64,000 bases of DNA from assembly GCA_947474715.1 (NCBI GenBank), contig CANJJT010000007.1, positions 1 to 64,000 of the forward strand. Direction: 5' to 3'. The stretch is from CAIYPG01 sp903864555 (lineage in GTDB: Bacteria > Pseudomonadota > Gammaproteobacteria > Burkholderiales > SG8-39). Below the pieces are notes generated by a model. It saw only the letters and a program-made list of their open reading frames with translations. It ran no database searches and was not told the origin of the DNA. A program made the position numbers and the translations under genes. Below are positions 25,322-34,123 of this stretch, piece after piece (positions within the stretch are counted from its first letter, which is position 1; the number at the start of each line of letters is the position of its first letter).

Positions 25322-26275
25322 ATGGCAACACCGAAGTTAAGCTTTCAGGAAATCATCCTCAGGCTGCAGGATTACTGGAACCGACAGGGCTGCACCCTGC
25401 TGCAGCCCTATGACATGGAAGTGGGTGCCGGCACCTCCCACACGGCTACTTTCCTGCGCGCGATCGGCCCGGAGCCATGGCGTGCGGCCTATGTCCAGCC
25501 CTCGCGCCGCCCCAAGGACGGCCGCTACGGTGAAAACCCCAATCGCATGCAGCACTACTACCAGTACCAGGTGGTGCTCAAGCCTTCGCCGCCGGACATC
25601 ATCGACCTCTATCTGGGTTCCTTGCAGGAGATCGGCCTCGACCTGAAGCAGAACGACGTGCGCTTCGTCGAGGACAACTGGGAGAATCCCACGCTGGGCG
25701 CCTGGGGCCTGGGCTGGGAAGTCTGGCTGAACGGCATGGAAGTCACGCAGTTCACCTATTTCCAGCAGGTTGGTGGCCTGGACTGCAAGCCCATCACCGG
25801 CGAGATCACCTACGGCATCGAGCGCCTGGCCATGTACCTGCAGGGCGTGGAAAACGTCTTCGACCTGGTGTGGCGCCCGGGCGTCACCTATCGCGACGTC
25901 TATTACCAGAATGAAGTGGAGCAGTCGGCCTACAACTTCGAGCATTCCGATGCCGCCATGCTGTTCCGGCATTTCACCGATCACGAGACCGAAGCCAGGC
26001 GCCTGATGGAAGCCAGGCTGGCGCTGCCCGCTTACGAGAAGGTGTTGAAGGCCGCGCACACCTTCAACCTGCTCGATGCGCGCGGCGCCATCTCGGTGAC
26101 CGAGCGCGCCGCCTACATCGGCCGCATCCGCAATCTTGCCCGCAGCGTGTCACAGTCCTACTTCGACAGCCGCGTGCGCGCCGGCTTCCCCATGTGCAAA
26201 CCGGACGCGCTGGACAAACTCGGCGTCGACCTGGCCGGCCTGCGTGCCGCCCTCGGCCAGCGGGAGGCAGCATGA
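25322..26275 (+). CDS. glyQ: Glycyl-tRNA synthetase alpha subunit
   Basis: Catalytic subunit of the bacterial alpha2beta2 class II synthetase that charges tRNA-Gly. Diagnostic are SFQEIILRLQDYWNRQGC, LQPYDMEVGAGTSHTATFLR, AYVQPSRRPKDGRYGENPNR and GLGWEVWLNGMEVTQFTYFQQ. Length 317 residues is normal. TAAAAT at 25285-25290 may be the -10 of a promoter. The stop overlaps the glyS start as ATGA. Confidence 0.98.
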   Translation: MATPKLSFQEIILRLQDYWNRQGCTLLQPYDMEVGAGTSHTATFLRAIGPEPWRAAYVQPSRRPKDGRYGENPNRMQHYYQYQVVLKPSPPDIIDLYLGSLQEIGLDLKQNDVRFVEDNWENPTLGAWGLGWEVWLNGMEVTQFTYFQQVGGLDCKPITGEITYGIERLAMYLQGVENVFDLVWRPGVTYRDVYYQNEVEQSAYNFEHSDAAMLFRHFTDHETEARRLMEARLALPAYEKVLKAAHTFNLLDARGAISVTERAAYIGRIRNLARSVSQSYFDSRVRAGFPMCKPDALDKLGVDLAGLRAALGQREAA

Positions 26276-28371
26276 GCGCCGACCTGCTGGTTGAACTCTT
26301 TACCGAGGAGTTGCCGCCCCACGCGCTCGCCAGCCTGGGACTGAGCTTTGGCGACGTCCTGCGCGCCAGGCTGGTTGCAGCCGGCTTTGCCCCGGAGTCG
26401 GCCACGGCAAGACATTTCGCCACCCCGCGTCGCCTCGCTGTGCTGATTGCATCCGTGCAGGCGCAATCACCCGCCAAAGCGGAAACCCGCAAGCTGATGC
26501 CGAGCAAGGTTGCCTTTGGCGCCGATGGCGCGCCGACACCGGCACTGCTGAAGCGGCTGGAGAAAGAAGGCGCCTCGGCAGCCGATGTCAGCCGCGCAAT
26601 GGAAGGCAATGCCGAGTACGCCTTCCTCAAACGCACCATCCCCGGCGCCAGCCTGGCTATCGGGCTGCAGAACGCCCTGGACGAAGCCATCGCGAAACTG
26701 CCCATCCCGAAAGTCATGGCCTACCAGCTGGCGGATGGCACCAGCACCGTGTCTTTCGTGCGTCCGGCCCATGGCCTGATTGCCTTGCACGGCACCAATG
26801 TGGTTGCAGTGACTGCCTTGGGACTGGCCGCCGGACGCACCACGCAAGGCCACCGCTTCCAGGGCGCGAAATCCATCGAGCTGGCCAGCGCCGGCGACTA
26901 CGAACAGAAGCTGATTGCAGAGGGCGGGGTCATTCCCTGTTTCGAAGCACGCCGCGGCAATATCGAACAGCAGTTGCGCGACCAGGCCGCCTCACTCGGC
27001 GCATCCCTGGGCGCCGAGGAAAACATCGCCCCCTTGCTGCAGGAAGTCACCGGCCTGGTGGAGATGCCTACCGTCTACACCGGCGAGTTCGAGCGCGAGT
27101 TCCTAGCCGTACCGCAGGAATGCCTCATCCTCACCATGCGCGCCAACCAGAAGTACTTTCCGCTGTTCGACGGCGAAGGCCGCCTCACCCACCGCTTCCT
27201 CATTGTCAGCAACATGCGCCTGGAAGATCCTCGCAATGTCGTCGAGGGGAACCAGCGCGTGGTGCGACCGCGGCTGGCCGATGCGCGCTTTTTCTTCGAG
27301 ACCGACAAGAAAACCAGGCTGGAGGATCGCATCCCCCAGCTCGCCTCGGTCACCTACCACAACAAGCTCGGCAGCCAGGCGGAGCGCGTCAGGCGCGTGC
27401 GCGATCTGGCTGCGCTCATCGCCCGCGACCTGGGCGCCGATGTCCGGCTGTCGGAACGCGCCGCTTTTCTCGCCAAGGCCGACCTGCTTACCCACATGGT
27501 CGGGGAGTTCCCGGAACTGCAGGGCACCATGGGGCGCTACTACGCCCTGGCTGACGGCGAGGATGCGCAGATTGCCGATGCCATCGAACAACACTACTGG
27601 CCGCGTTTTGCCGGCGATGCCCTGCCGAACAACGCCGTCGCCACGACACTGGCACTGGCAGACAAGCTGGAAACCCTGGCCGGACTGTTCGGCATCGGCC
27701 AGCAGCCTACCGGGGACAAGGATCCGTTTGCCCTGCGCCGGCATGCCCTGGGGGTGGTGCGCATCATCATCGAAGGCGGACTGGCCGTGTCAACACAGGC
27801 GCTGGTGAATGCCGCCTTCTCCGTATTCCCCCAGGACAAAATTGCCCAGTCGCAGGCCGACCTGGAAACCTTCATTCAGGACCGCCTGCGCGCCTATCTC
27901 CGGGATGGCGGCTACTCGGCGAACGAAATCGAGTCGGTGCTCGGCCAGATGCCCACGCAGATGGCCAGGGTGCCACTGCAACTCGCCGCCGTGCGGGCCT
28001 TCACCGCCCTGCCCGAAGCCGCCAGTCTGGCCGCCGCCAACAAGCGCATCGCCAACATCCTCAAGCAGGCCGAAGCCAAGGGCGAGCACTTCGCGCAGGC
28101 CGATGAGGCCCTGATGCAGGAGGCCGAGGAGCGCACCCTGCTGAAGGCCCTCCGTGAAGCATCCGCCACGGCGCTTCCCTGCTTCAAGGCGGGTGATTAC
28201 ACTGGTTACCTCAAGGCTCTTGCGGTGCTGAAGAATCCCGTGGATGCTTTCTTCGAAAAGGTGATGGTCATGGTAGAGGATGCGGCAGTCCGCCGGAACC
28301 GCCTTGCCCTGCTGGCCGACCTGCACCGGGAAATGAACCAGGTGGCCGACCTGTCCCGGCTCTCCATCTGA
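26272..28371 (+). CDS. glyS: Glycyl-tRNA synthetase beta subunit
   Basis: Large non-catalytic subunit of 699 residues needed for tRNA-Gly binding. It opens with LLVELFTEELPPHALASLG and shows FVRPAHGLIALHG, TRTTQGHRF-like GRTTQGHRFQG, ADKLETLAGLFGIGQQPTG and KDPFALRRHALGVVRI, all typical of GlyS. The C-terminal part is an anticodon-binding DALR domain. Translation is coupled to glyQ through the ATGA overlap. An upstream in-frame start at 26194 lies inside glyQ and is rejected. Confidence 0.98.
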   Translation: MSADLLVELFTEELPPHALASLGLSFGDVLRARLVAAGFAPESATARHFATPRRLAVLIASVQAQSPAKAETRKLMPSKVAFGADGAPTPALLKRLEKEGASAADVSRAMEGNAEYAFLKRTIPGASLAIGLQNALDEAIAKLPIPKVMAYQLADGTSTVSFVRPAHGLIALHGTNVVAVTALGLAAGRTTQGHRFQGAKSIELASAGDYEQKLIAEGGVIPCFEARRGNIEQQLRDQAASLGASLGAEENIAPLLQEVTGLVEMPTVYTGEFEREFLAVPQECLILTMRANQKYFPLFDGEGRLTHRFLIVSNMRLEDPRNVVEGNQRVVRPRLADARFFFETDKKTRLEDRIPQLASVTYHNKLGSQAERVRRVRDLAALIARDLGADVRLSERAAFLAKADLLTHMVGEFPELQGTMGRYYALADGEDAQIADAIEQHYWPRFAGDALPNNAVATTLALADKLETLAGLFGIGQQPTGDKDPFALRRHALGVVRIIIEGGLAVSTQALVNAAFSVFPQDKIAQSQADLETFIQDRLRAYLRDGGYSANEIESVLGQMPTQMARVPLQLAAVRAFTALPEAASLAAANKRIANILKQAEAKGEHFAQADEALMQEAEERTLLKALREASATALPCFKAGDYTGYLKALAVLKNPVDAFFEKVMVMVEDAAVRRNRLALLADLHREMNQVADLSRLSI

Positions 28372-28401
28372 TAACAATTAACCTACTGAATCAATAGACA
28401 C

Positions 28402-28947
28402 GTGGCCAACCGTCATAAATTGATCATATTAGACCGTGATGGCGTGATCAATTACGACAGTGAGCTCTACATCAAATCACCGGAAGAATGGCAACCCATC
28501 CCCGGCAGCGTGGAGGCCATCGCCCGCCTCACCCAGAGTGGCTGGCGCTGCGTGGTGGCCACCAACCAGTCCGGCATCGGCCGGGGGCTGTTCGACATGG
28601 CGGCGCTCAATGCCATGCACAGCAAGATGCATCGCGCCGCCAGTCAGGCCGGTGGCCGCATCGAGGCGGTGTTCTACTGTCCGGACACCGGCGCCTCGCA
28701 ATCCATCAATCGCAAGCCCAATCCCGGCATGCTGCAGGCGATCAGCGAGCGCTACAACGTGCCGCTGGAAGGGCTGCCGCTGGTGGGAGACTCTCTGAGG
28801 GACATGCAAGCGGCACAGGCGGTACATGCCCAGCCCATCCTGGTGCTGACAGGCAAGGGGGAGGCGACACGCAGCAAGGGTGGGCTTCCCACCAACACGC
28901 TGGTCTACCCCGATCTGTCTGCGGTGGCGCAGGCGCTGTGCGCATGA
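28402..28947 (+). CDS. gmhB: D-glycero-D-manno-heptose-1,7-bisphosphate 7-phosphatase (GmhB-like)
   Basis: HAD-family histidinol-phosphatase-like enzyme of 181 residues for ADP-heptose synthesis for LPS. Motif I is LIILDRDGVIN, then VATNQSGIGRGLF, RKPNPGML and GDSLRDMQAA. The zinc loop of GmhB usually has a CxH...CxC set; here the region reads YCPDTGASQSINRKPNPG, so only the first cysteine remains. Start is GTG at 28402. The stop overlaps the next gene (ATGA). Position after glyS and before plsC is the usual betaproteobacterial order. Confidence 0.88.
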   Translation: MANRHKLIILDRDGVINYDSELYIKSPEEWQPIPGSVEAIARLTQSGWRCVVATNQSGIGRGLFDMAALNAMHSKMHRAASQAGGRIEAVFYCPDTGASQSINRKPNPGMLQAISERYNVPLEGLPLVGDSLRDMQAAQAVHAQPILVLTGKGEATRSKGGLPTNTLVYPDLSAVAQALCA

Positions 28948-29654
28948 ACCCGATGCGCTCCATCGCCTATGTGCTGCTGCAACTGCTGATCACGCCCCCC
29001 TACGCCCTGCTGTCACTGGCCACCTTCTTCCTGCCGCGCAAGGGCCGTTACTGGGTCATCTCCGGCTGGGCACGCATGATGATTGCGCTGGCCGGCCCGG
29101 TGCTGGGGATACGCTATCGCGTCGAAGGACTGGAGAATCTGCCCCCGGGACCGGCCATCATCCTGTCCAAGCATCAATCCGCCTGGGAAACCATGGCTTT
29201 CCAGGTCATCTTTCCGCCGCAGGTCCACGTGCTCAAGCGCGAACTGCTGTGGATTCCCTTCTTCGGCTGGGGCCTCGCCATGATGAGCCCGATTGCCATC
29301 AACCGCAGCAAGGGCACCAGCGCCCTGAAACGCATGGCCGAACTCGGCCGGCAGCGCTTTGCCCAGGGCTTCTGGATCGTGGTGTTCCCTGAAGGCACCC
29401 GCACCTCGCCCGGTGAGCAGCGCCCCTATCAGATAGGCGGTGCCTGGCTGGCGCACCGGCTGAAGGCACCGGTGGTGCCGGTGGCCCACAACGCCGGGCA
29501 GTGCTGGCCGCGCAATGCCTTCTTCAAGCGTCCGGGGGTCATCACCGTGCGCATCGGCAAACCCATCGATGCGAGCGGGCTCAAGGCCGATGCCCTGAAT
29601 GAGCAGGTCCGTCAGTGGATAGAAGCCGAAATGGTGACGCTGTGCCAGGAGTGA
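28944..29654 (+). CDS. plsC: 1-acyl-sn-glycerol-3-phosphate acyltransferase
   Basis: Inner-membrane acyltransferase of 236 residues that makes phosphatidic acid. Two hydrophobic segments at the N-terminus precede the catalytic motif SKHQSAWET, an HX4E version of the HX4D motif. It is followed by RELLWIPFFGWGL (motif II region), the FPEGTRT motif (motif III) and VPVAHNAG (motif IV). The start ATG overlaps the gmhB stop. An open frame extends far upstream inside gmhB, but that part is shadow sequence. Confidence 0.93.
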   Translation: MNPMRSIAYVLLQLLITPPYALLSLATFFLPRKGRYWVISGWARMMIALAGPVLGIRYRVEGLENLPPGPAIILSKHQSAWETMAFQVIFPPQVHVLKRELLWIPFFGWGLAMMSPIAINRSKGTSALKRMAELGRQRFAQGFWIVVFPEGTRTSPGEQRPYQIGGAWLAHRLKAPVVPVAHNAGQCWPRNAFFKRPGVITVRIGKPIDASGLKADALNEQVRQWIEAEMVTLCQE

Positions 29655-30397
29655 GTCGTCGTTCCCGCGTGGCCCTGCAGGTCGCCATGCGTAACATCGA
29701 GTTGTCCGTGGCATCGTCGGCGCGCCCGGTGGACTATCGCCTGGTGCGTTCGCCCCGGCGCACCATCGCCATCCATGTCAGCCATGCCGGGGTCGAGACC
29801 CGCGCGCCGATGACAGCCAGTGTGGGCGAAATCGAATCCTTCATGCGCCAGAAGCAGGAGTGGATCGTCACCCGGCTGCAGGAGCTGGGTGAAACACGCC
29901 ACTTCCGCTGGGAGGCGGGCGCCCGGCTGCCAATGCTCGGCAACGAGGTGCTGCTGGTGGATGAGCCAGCCCGCAATGGCATCTGGCTGGAAGAGGGCCG
30001 GCTGCTCATCGGCCGGCCACACGGGCGCTCGCATGCCGACTGGCGCACCCGCCTGCTGGCATGGCTGCGCTGGGAAGCCCTGCGGCATTTCAGCGGGCGC
30101 GTGGCAGAGATGGCCGGGATACTGGAAGTCCCCACGCCCCAGTTGCGCCTGTCCAATGCCGGGGGGCGCTGGGGCAGTTGCACGATGTATCGGGACGGCC
30201 CGCACATACGACTGCACTGGAAGCTTTACCTGATGCCGCCGCATCTCATCGACTATGTGGTGGCACATGAACTGGCGCACATACGCGAGCTGAACCATTC
30301 ACCGCGATTCTGGGCACAGGTGGCCAGGATCTATCCCGGGCACGCCCAGGCACGCATCGAACTGAACCGCAGCGGCCGCGCCCTGCCGATGTTCTAG
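29651..30397 (+). CDS. YgjP-type (DUF45/M48-like) zinc metallohydrolase
   Basis: Protein of about 248 residues with the zinc motif VAHELAHIRELNHSPRFW (HExxH plus a downstream His), preceded by GGRWGSCTM and IRLHWKLYLMPPHLIDYV, the conserved block of YgjP/SprT-like hydrolases. The N-terminal segment YRLVRSPRRTIAIHVSHAGV is also typical. The substrate is unknown. A GTG at 29651 overlaps the plsC stop (GTGA); ATG at 29687 is an alternative start. Part of the gmhB-plsC run. Confidence 0.85.
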   Translation: MSRRSRVALQVAMRNIELSVASSARPVDYRLVRSPRRTIAIHVSHAGVETRAPMTASVGEIESFMRQKQEWIVTRLQELGETRHFRWEAGARLPMLGNEVLLVDEPARNGIWLEEGRLLIGRPHGRSHADWRTRLLAWLRWEALRHFSGRVAEMAGILEVPTPQLRLSNAGGRWGSCTMYRDGPHIRLHWKLYLMPPHLIDYVVAHELAHIRELNHSPRFWAQVARIYPGHAQARIELNRSGRALPMF

Positions 30398-30422
30398 ACC
30401 ACTGAAGCTGCGAGGAACTCCC

Positions 30423-30812
30423 ATGCGCATACTGCACACCATGATCCGGGTCGGCGACCTCGACCGGTCCATCCGTTTCTACACCGAAGTGCTGGGCATG
30501 CAGTTGCTGCGCCGGCAGGATTATCCCGACGGCAAGTTCACCCTGGCCTTCGTCGGGTATGGCAACGAGGCGGACCAGGCGCTCATCGAGCTCACCTACA
30601 ACTGGGGCGTGGACAGTTATGAACTCGGCACGGCCTTCGGCCACATCGCCGTGGAAGTCGCCAATGCGGCCCTGGCCTGCGAGGCGGTGCGCAAGCTGGG
30701 CGGCAAGGTGACGCGCGAAGCCGGACCGATGAAGCATGGCAGCACGGTGATTGCCTTTGTCGAGGACCCCGACGGCTACAAGATCGAATTCATCGAGCGC
30801 CGCATTCGCTGA
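30423..30812 (+). CDS. gloA: Lactoylglutathione lyase (glyoxalase I)
   Basis: Detoxifies methylglyoxal as its glutathione hemithioacetal. The 129 residues match the bacterial Ni-dependent type. It starts RILHTMIRVGDLDRSIRFYT with the metal His, then LIELTYNWG with the metal Glu, FGHIAVEV with the second His, and FVEDPDGYKIEFIE at the end with the second Glu. GAGGA lies 8 bases before the ATG. Convergent with rsmA. Confidence 0.96.
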   Translation: MRILHTMIRVGDLDRSIRFYTEVLGMQLLRRQDYPDGKFTLAFVGYGNEADQALIELTYNWGVDSYELGTAFGHIAVEVANAALACEAVRKLGGKVTREAGPMKHGSTVIAFVEDPDGYKIEFIERRIR

Positions 30813-30851
30813 GTTGTCATCGCTGAGCGCTCACCGCTGGACCGCCTCCGT

Positions 30852-31661
30852 TCATTGGTGCGGCGGCAGGGCTTCCGTGGCAGCGGCGTTGGCAATGGCA
30901 ACATAGTCGGTCACGGACAGATTCTCCGGCCGCAATCCGGCATCGATGCCGAGCCGGCCCAGCCCCTCTGCAGAGATCACGGCGGCTAGCGCATTGCGCA
31001 GCGTCTTGCGCCGCTGCGTGAAGGCAGCGGTCACAATGCGCGCCAAAGCGGCTTCATCACTGACCACACCCCGCTGCAGCATGGCTTGCGGCGTCATCGG
31101 CCTGAGGCGCACGATGGCCGACTGCACCTTGGGTGCGGGAAAGAACGACTCCGGTGGCACCCCGAAGACCCGCTCGATGTGGAAGCGGTACTGCAGCATC
31201 ACCGACAGGCGCCCATAGTCAGGCGTTGACGGCTCGGCGGCCATGCGCTTGACCACCTCGTCCTGCAGCATGAAATGCATGTCGGTGCAGCGCTGTGCGT
31301 AGCCGGCCAGGTGAAACAGCAGGGGCGTGGAAATGTTGTACGGCAGGTTGCCGACCACCCGCAGCGGCGCAGGCAGGCTGGTGAAGTCGAAACGCAGGGC
31401 ATCTCCCTGGTGCAAGGTCAATCGCGCCGACGGAAAGCGTGCCGCCAACACCTGGCACAGATCGCGGTCCAGTTCGATGGCGTGCAAATGCGGGATCTGC
31501 TCGAGCAGGGGACCGGTGAGGGCGCCCTGTCCCGGCCCGATCTCCACGATGGTCTCGCTGGCAGCCGGCGCAATCGCCGCCACGATGGCGGCGATGATGC
31601 CGCGATCAATCAGGAAATTCTGGCCGAAACGTTTGCGCGGCCGGTGATTCACGCGGCACAC
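30852..31661 (-). CDS. rsmA: 16S rRNA dimethyladenosine transferase (KsgA)
   Basis: SAM-dependent enzyme that dimethylates the two adjacent adenines near the 3' end of 16S rRNA. Visible are RPRKRFGQNFLIDRG, the SAM motif VEIGPGQGALTGPLL, the catalytic NLPYNIS and the FFPAPKVQSAIVRL segment. Length about 269. The ATG at 31661 is listed; a GTG at 31652 overlaps the pdxA stop as GTGA and is equally plausible. Last gene of lptD-surA-pdxA-rsmA. Confidence 0.96.
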   Translation of the reverse strand: MCRVNHRPRKRFGQNFLIDRGIIAAIVAAIAPAASETIVEIGPGQGALTGPLLEQIPHLHAIELDRDLCQVLAARFPSARLTLHQGDALRFDFTSLPAPLRVVGNLPYNISTPLLFHLAGYAQRCTDMHFMLQDEVVKRMAAEPSTPDYGRLSVMLQYRFHIERVFGVPPESFFPAPKVQSAIVRLRPMTPQAMLQRGVVSDEAALARIVTAAFTQRRKTLRNALAAVISAEGLGRLGIDAGLRPENLSVTDYVAIANAAATEALPPHQ

Positions 31662-32686
31662 CCGCGCATGCTCATGGCCATGTCCCGGGCCATGGCCACG
31701 GCAGCATGCAGGCTGCCGGGGTCGGCGCCACCGTGACCGGCCAGGTCCAGCGCCGTGCCATGATCAACCGAAGTGCGTATGAAGGGCAGGCCCAGGGTGA
31801 TGTTCACGCCGCCGCCAAAACTGGCGTACTTGAGCACCGGCAGTCCCTGGTCGTGATACATGGCCAGCACGCAGTCGGCACCCTTGAGCCGTGACGGGAC
31901 AAACAGCGTGTCGGCAGGGATGGGGCCTTCGACATTCAGGCCCTGGGCACGCAAGCGCTCCAGCACCGGCGTGATGACCTCGATTTCCTCGCACCCGAGG
32001 TGACCGCCCTCCCCGCAGTGCGGGTTCAGGCCTGACACCAGCACCCGTGGCTCGGCGATGCCGAACTGGCCCCTCAGGGCGGCGATGATGATGCGCAGGG
32101 TCTTTTCCAGTCCCGGGCGCGTGATGGCATCGGCCACCTCGGCCAGGGGCAGGTGCGTGGTGGCCAGCGCCACGCGCAATCCGCCACCCGCGAGCATCAT
32201 GACCACCCCGGCGGACCCACAATGCTCATCCAGATATTCAGTGTGCCCGGTGAACGCAATGCCTGCATCGTTGATCACGCCCTTATGCACGGGTGCGGTG
32301 ACCATGGCGGCGAATTCCCCGGCCAGGCAACCGTCCATGGCACGGTCGATCAAGGCCAGCACATAGGCGGCATTGGAGGGATCGAGGCGACCAGCCTGGC
32401 AAGCCGACTTGAGCGGGACATGCAGCACATCGAGGCAGCCCGGTTGCGGCAGGACTCCGGCACGATAGTCGCGCAATGGCACCGACAGTTGCAGCTGCGC
32501 TGCGCGTTGCGCCAGCAGTCCACGGTCGCCCAGCACGACCAGCGGGTAATCCGCCGAACCCGGGGATGCTTGTGTTGCTTGTGCCAGTGCCAGACAGATA
32601 TCCGGCCCTATACCAGCTGGCTCCCCGGAGGTGATGGCAAGGGGCCGCGCAGACGGGGTTCGTTGATCAGGCGGAAAGCCGGACAT
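31649..32686 (-). CDS. pdxA: 4-hydroxythreonine-4-phosphate dehydrogenase
   Basis: NAD-dependent, zinc-binding enzyme of the DXP-dependent vitamin B6 pathway. Key parts are the N-terminal ITSGEPAGIGPDI, TAPVHKGVINDAG, FTGHTEYLDEHC (metal His), SGLNPHCGEGGHLGCEE (metal His) and YHDQGLPVLKYASFGGGVN (metal His), then RTSVDHGTALDLAG. Length 345 residues. It starts 9 bases after surA ends. The family is normally found beside rsmA, as here. Confidence 0.96.
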   Translation of the reverse strand: MSGFPPDQRTPSARPLAITSGEPAGIGPDICLALAQATQASPGSADYPLVVLGDRGLLAQRAAQLQLSVPLRDYRAGVLPQPGCLDVLHVPLKSACQAGRLDPSNAAYVLALIDRAMDGCLAGEFAAMVTAPVHKGVINDAGIAFTGHTEYLDEHCGSAGVVMMLAGGGLRVALATTHLPLAEVADAITRPGLEKTLRIIIAALRGQFGIAEPRVLVSGLNPHCGEGGHLGCEEIEVITPVLERLRAQGLNVEGPIPADTLFVPSRLKGADCVLAMYHDQGLPVLKYASFGGGVNITLGLPFIRTSVDHGTALDLAGHGGADPGSLHAAVAMARDMAMSMRGCAA

Positions 32687-32695
32687 GGAAATGCC

Positions 32696-34123
32696 TCAGC
32701 GCTCTTCCAGCCGGTAATCCACATAGGTGCGGTCGCGCATCTGCCGCAGCCACTCCTGAAAGGCCTCTTCGCTTTTCTTCTCGCGCAGGGTACGCCGCGC
32801 CTCCAGGCGCCGGCGATCCGAAGACATGTCTGCGGTACGCCTGTCCATCACCTGGATGAGGTGCCAGCCGAACGCACTCTTCACCGGCGGGCTCAACTCG
32901 CCCGGCTTGAGTTCGTTCATCGCCCGCTCGAACTCGGGCACCGTATCACCGGGATAGATCCAGCCGAGATCACCGCCGCGGGGGGCGGAACCGTCATCCG
33001 AATTCAGCTTGGCCAGATCCGCAAAGTTCTGGCCGCTGACAATGCGCTCGCGCAGGCTGGTCAGCTTGCGCTGCGCCTCGGCCTCGGAGACGATGTCATT
33101 GGTGCGCACGAGTATGTGGCGCACCTGGGTCTGCTCCACCAGGAACGGCGTGCCGCCGACGCGCTTGTTGTTGAGTTTGAGAACGTGAAAGCCAGCCGGA
33201 CTGCGCAGCACCTGGCTGACTTCGCCCGGCTTCATCTTGACCACGGCGTCGAGGAACAGGTCAGGCAGCCGGTCCTCGGTGCGCCAGCCCAGATTGCCGC
33301 CGGACAGCCCCTCCGGGGCATCGGAGAAAGTCGCTGCAATCTGTGCAAAGTCGCCACCGCCGCTGGCCTGCTTCTGCGCCTGCTGGGCCCGGGCCTGCTG
33401 GCGCTCGAGCTGCTCCGGGCTGGCCTGCTCAGGCACGCGCACCAGAATATGCGACAGATCGTACTCGCCGCCCATCTCCTTGGAAGAACCCTGATCCTCG
33501 AGGAACAGGTCGACTTCGCTTTCCGAGACCGTCACGCGATTGTCGACCTCCCGGTCCCGCAGGCGTGACAGGGTGATCTCGCGACGCAGATCTTCGCGAA
33601 ACTTGTCGAAAGGGATCCGGTCCCGCTCCAGGGCACGGCGAAAATCCGGCAGGGACATTTTGTTGTTGGCCGCCACACGAACCATGGCCTGGTCAACCTG
33701 GACATCTTCGATCATCAGACCGGTTTCCTTGGCGTACTGCAATTGCGCGCGGTCAAGGATCAGCCGTTCCAGCACCTGGCGCTGCAGCGCCGCCATATCG
33801 GGCAGCGGTGTCTTGCGGGCACGCAGATCCTGAACGACGCGCTCGATACGCTCATCCAGGTCAAACTTGGTAATCACCTCGGTGTTGACGACGGCCACAA
33901 TGCGGTCCAGCAACTGGATGCGCATGCGTCCCGATGCCGTCACCGGCTGCGACGCCTGCTGGCCCGGGGCAGCCTCGCTCGCCTGACTTCTCTGCCCCCC
34001 CTGAGTTCCCTGGGCCTGCACGCCGCCGGCAAGGACCATGGCCCCTGCACAGGCTGCCGCCATCAGGCGCAGTGCAGAAGGCGAGGCTCGCCTTGTTCTG
34101 TTGGCTGGTGAAGGGCTGGTCAA
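32696..34123 (-). CDS. surA: Periplasmic chaperone / peptidyl-prolyl isomerase SurA
   Basis: Periplasmic chaperone that escorts outer-membrane proteins to the BAM complex. After a signal segment (ALRLMAAACAGAMVLAGGVQAQ) and a Gln-rich linker comes the SurA N-domain (LLDRIVAVVNTEVITKFDLDERI). Two parvulin domains follow, starting YDLSHILVRVPEQ and TQVRHILVRTNDI, and a C-terminal helix. Length 475. Its start overlaps the stop of lptD (ATGA), giving the classic coupling of LptD with its chaperone. Confidence 0.96.
   Translation of the reverse strand: MTSPSPANRTRRASPSALRLMAAACAGAMVLAGGVQAQGTQGGQRSQASEAAPGQQASQPVTASGRMRIQLLDRIVAVVNTEVITKFDLDERIERVVQDLRARKTPLPDMAALQRQVLERLILDRAQLQYAKETGLMIEDVQVDQAMVRVAANNKMSLPDFRRALERDRIPFDKFREDLRREITLSRLRDREVDNRVTVSESEVDLFLEDQGSSKEMGGEYDLSHILVRVPEQASPEQLERQQARAQQAQKQASGGGDFAQIAATFSDAPEGLSGGNLGWRTEDRLPDLFLDAVVKMKPGEVSQVLRSPAGFHVLKLNNKRVGGTPFLVEQTQVRHILVRTNDIVSEAEAQRKLTSLRERIVSGQNFADLAKLNSDDGSAPRGGDLGWIYPGDTVPEFERAMNELKPGELSPPVKSAFGWHLIQVMDRRTADMSSDRRRLEARRTLREKKSEEAFQEWLRQMRDRTYVDYRLEER

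Noticed and set aside
28488..28943. N-terminal extension of plsC inside gmhB
   Set aside because: The translated extension is a frame-shifted shadow of gmhB; the acyltransferase proper starts at 28944 with its membrane segments.
30813..30851. Terminator between gloA and rsmA
   Set aside because: A TGAGCGCTCA palindrome is present, but it has no loop and no T-run.
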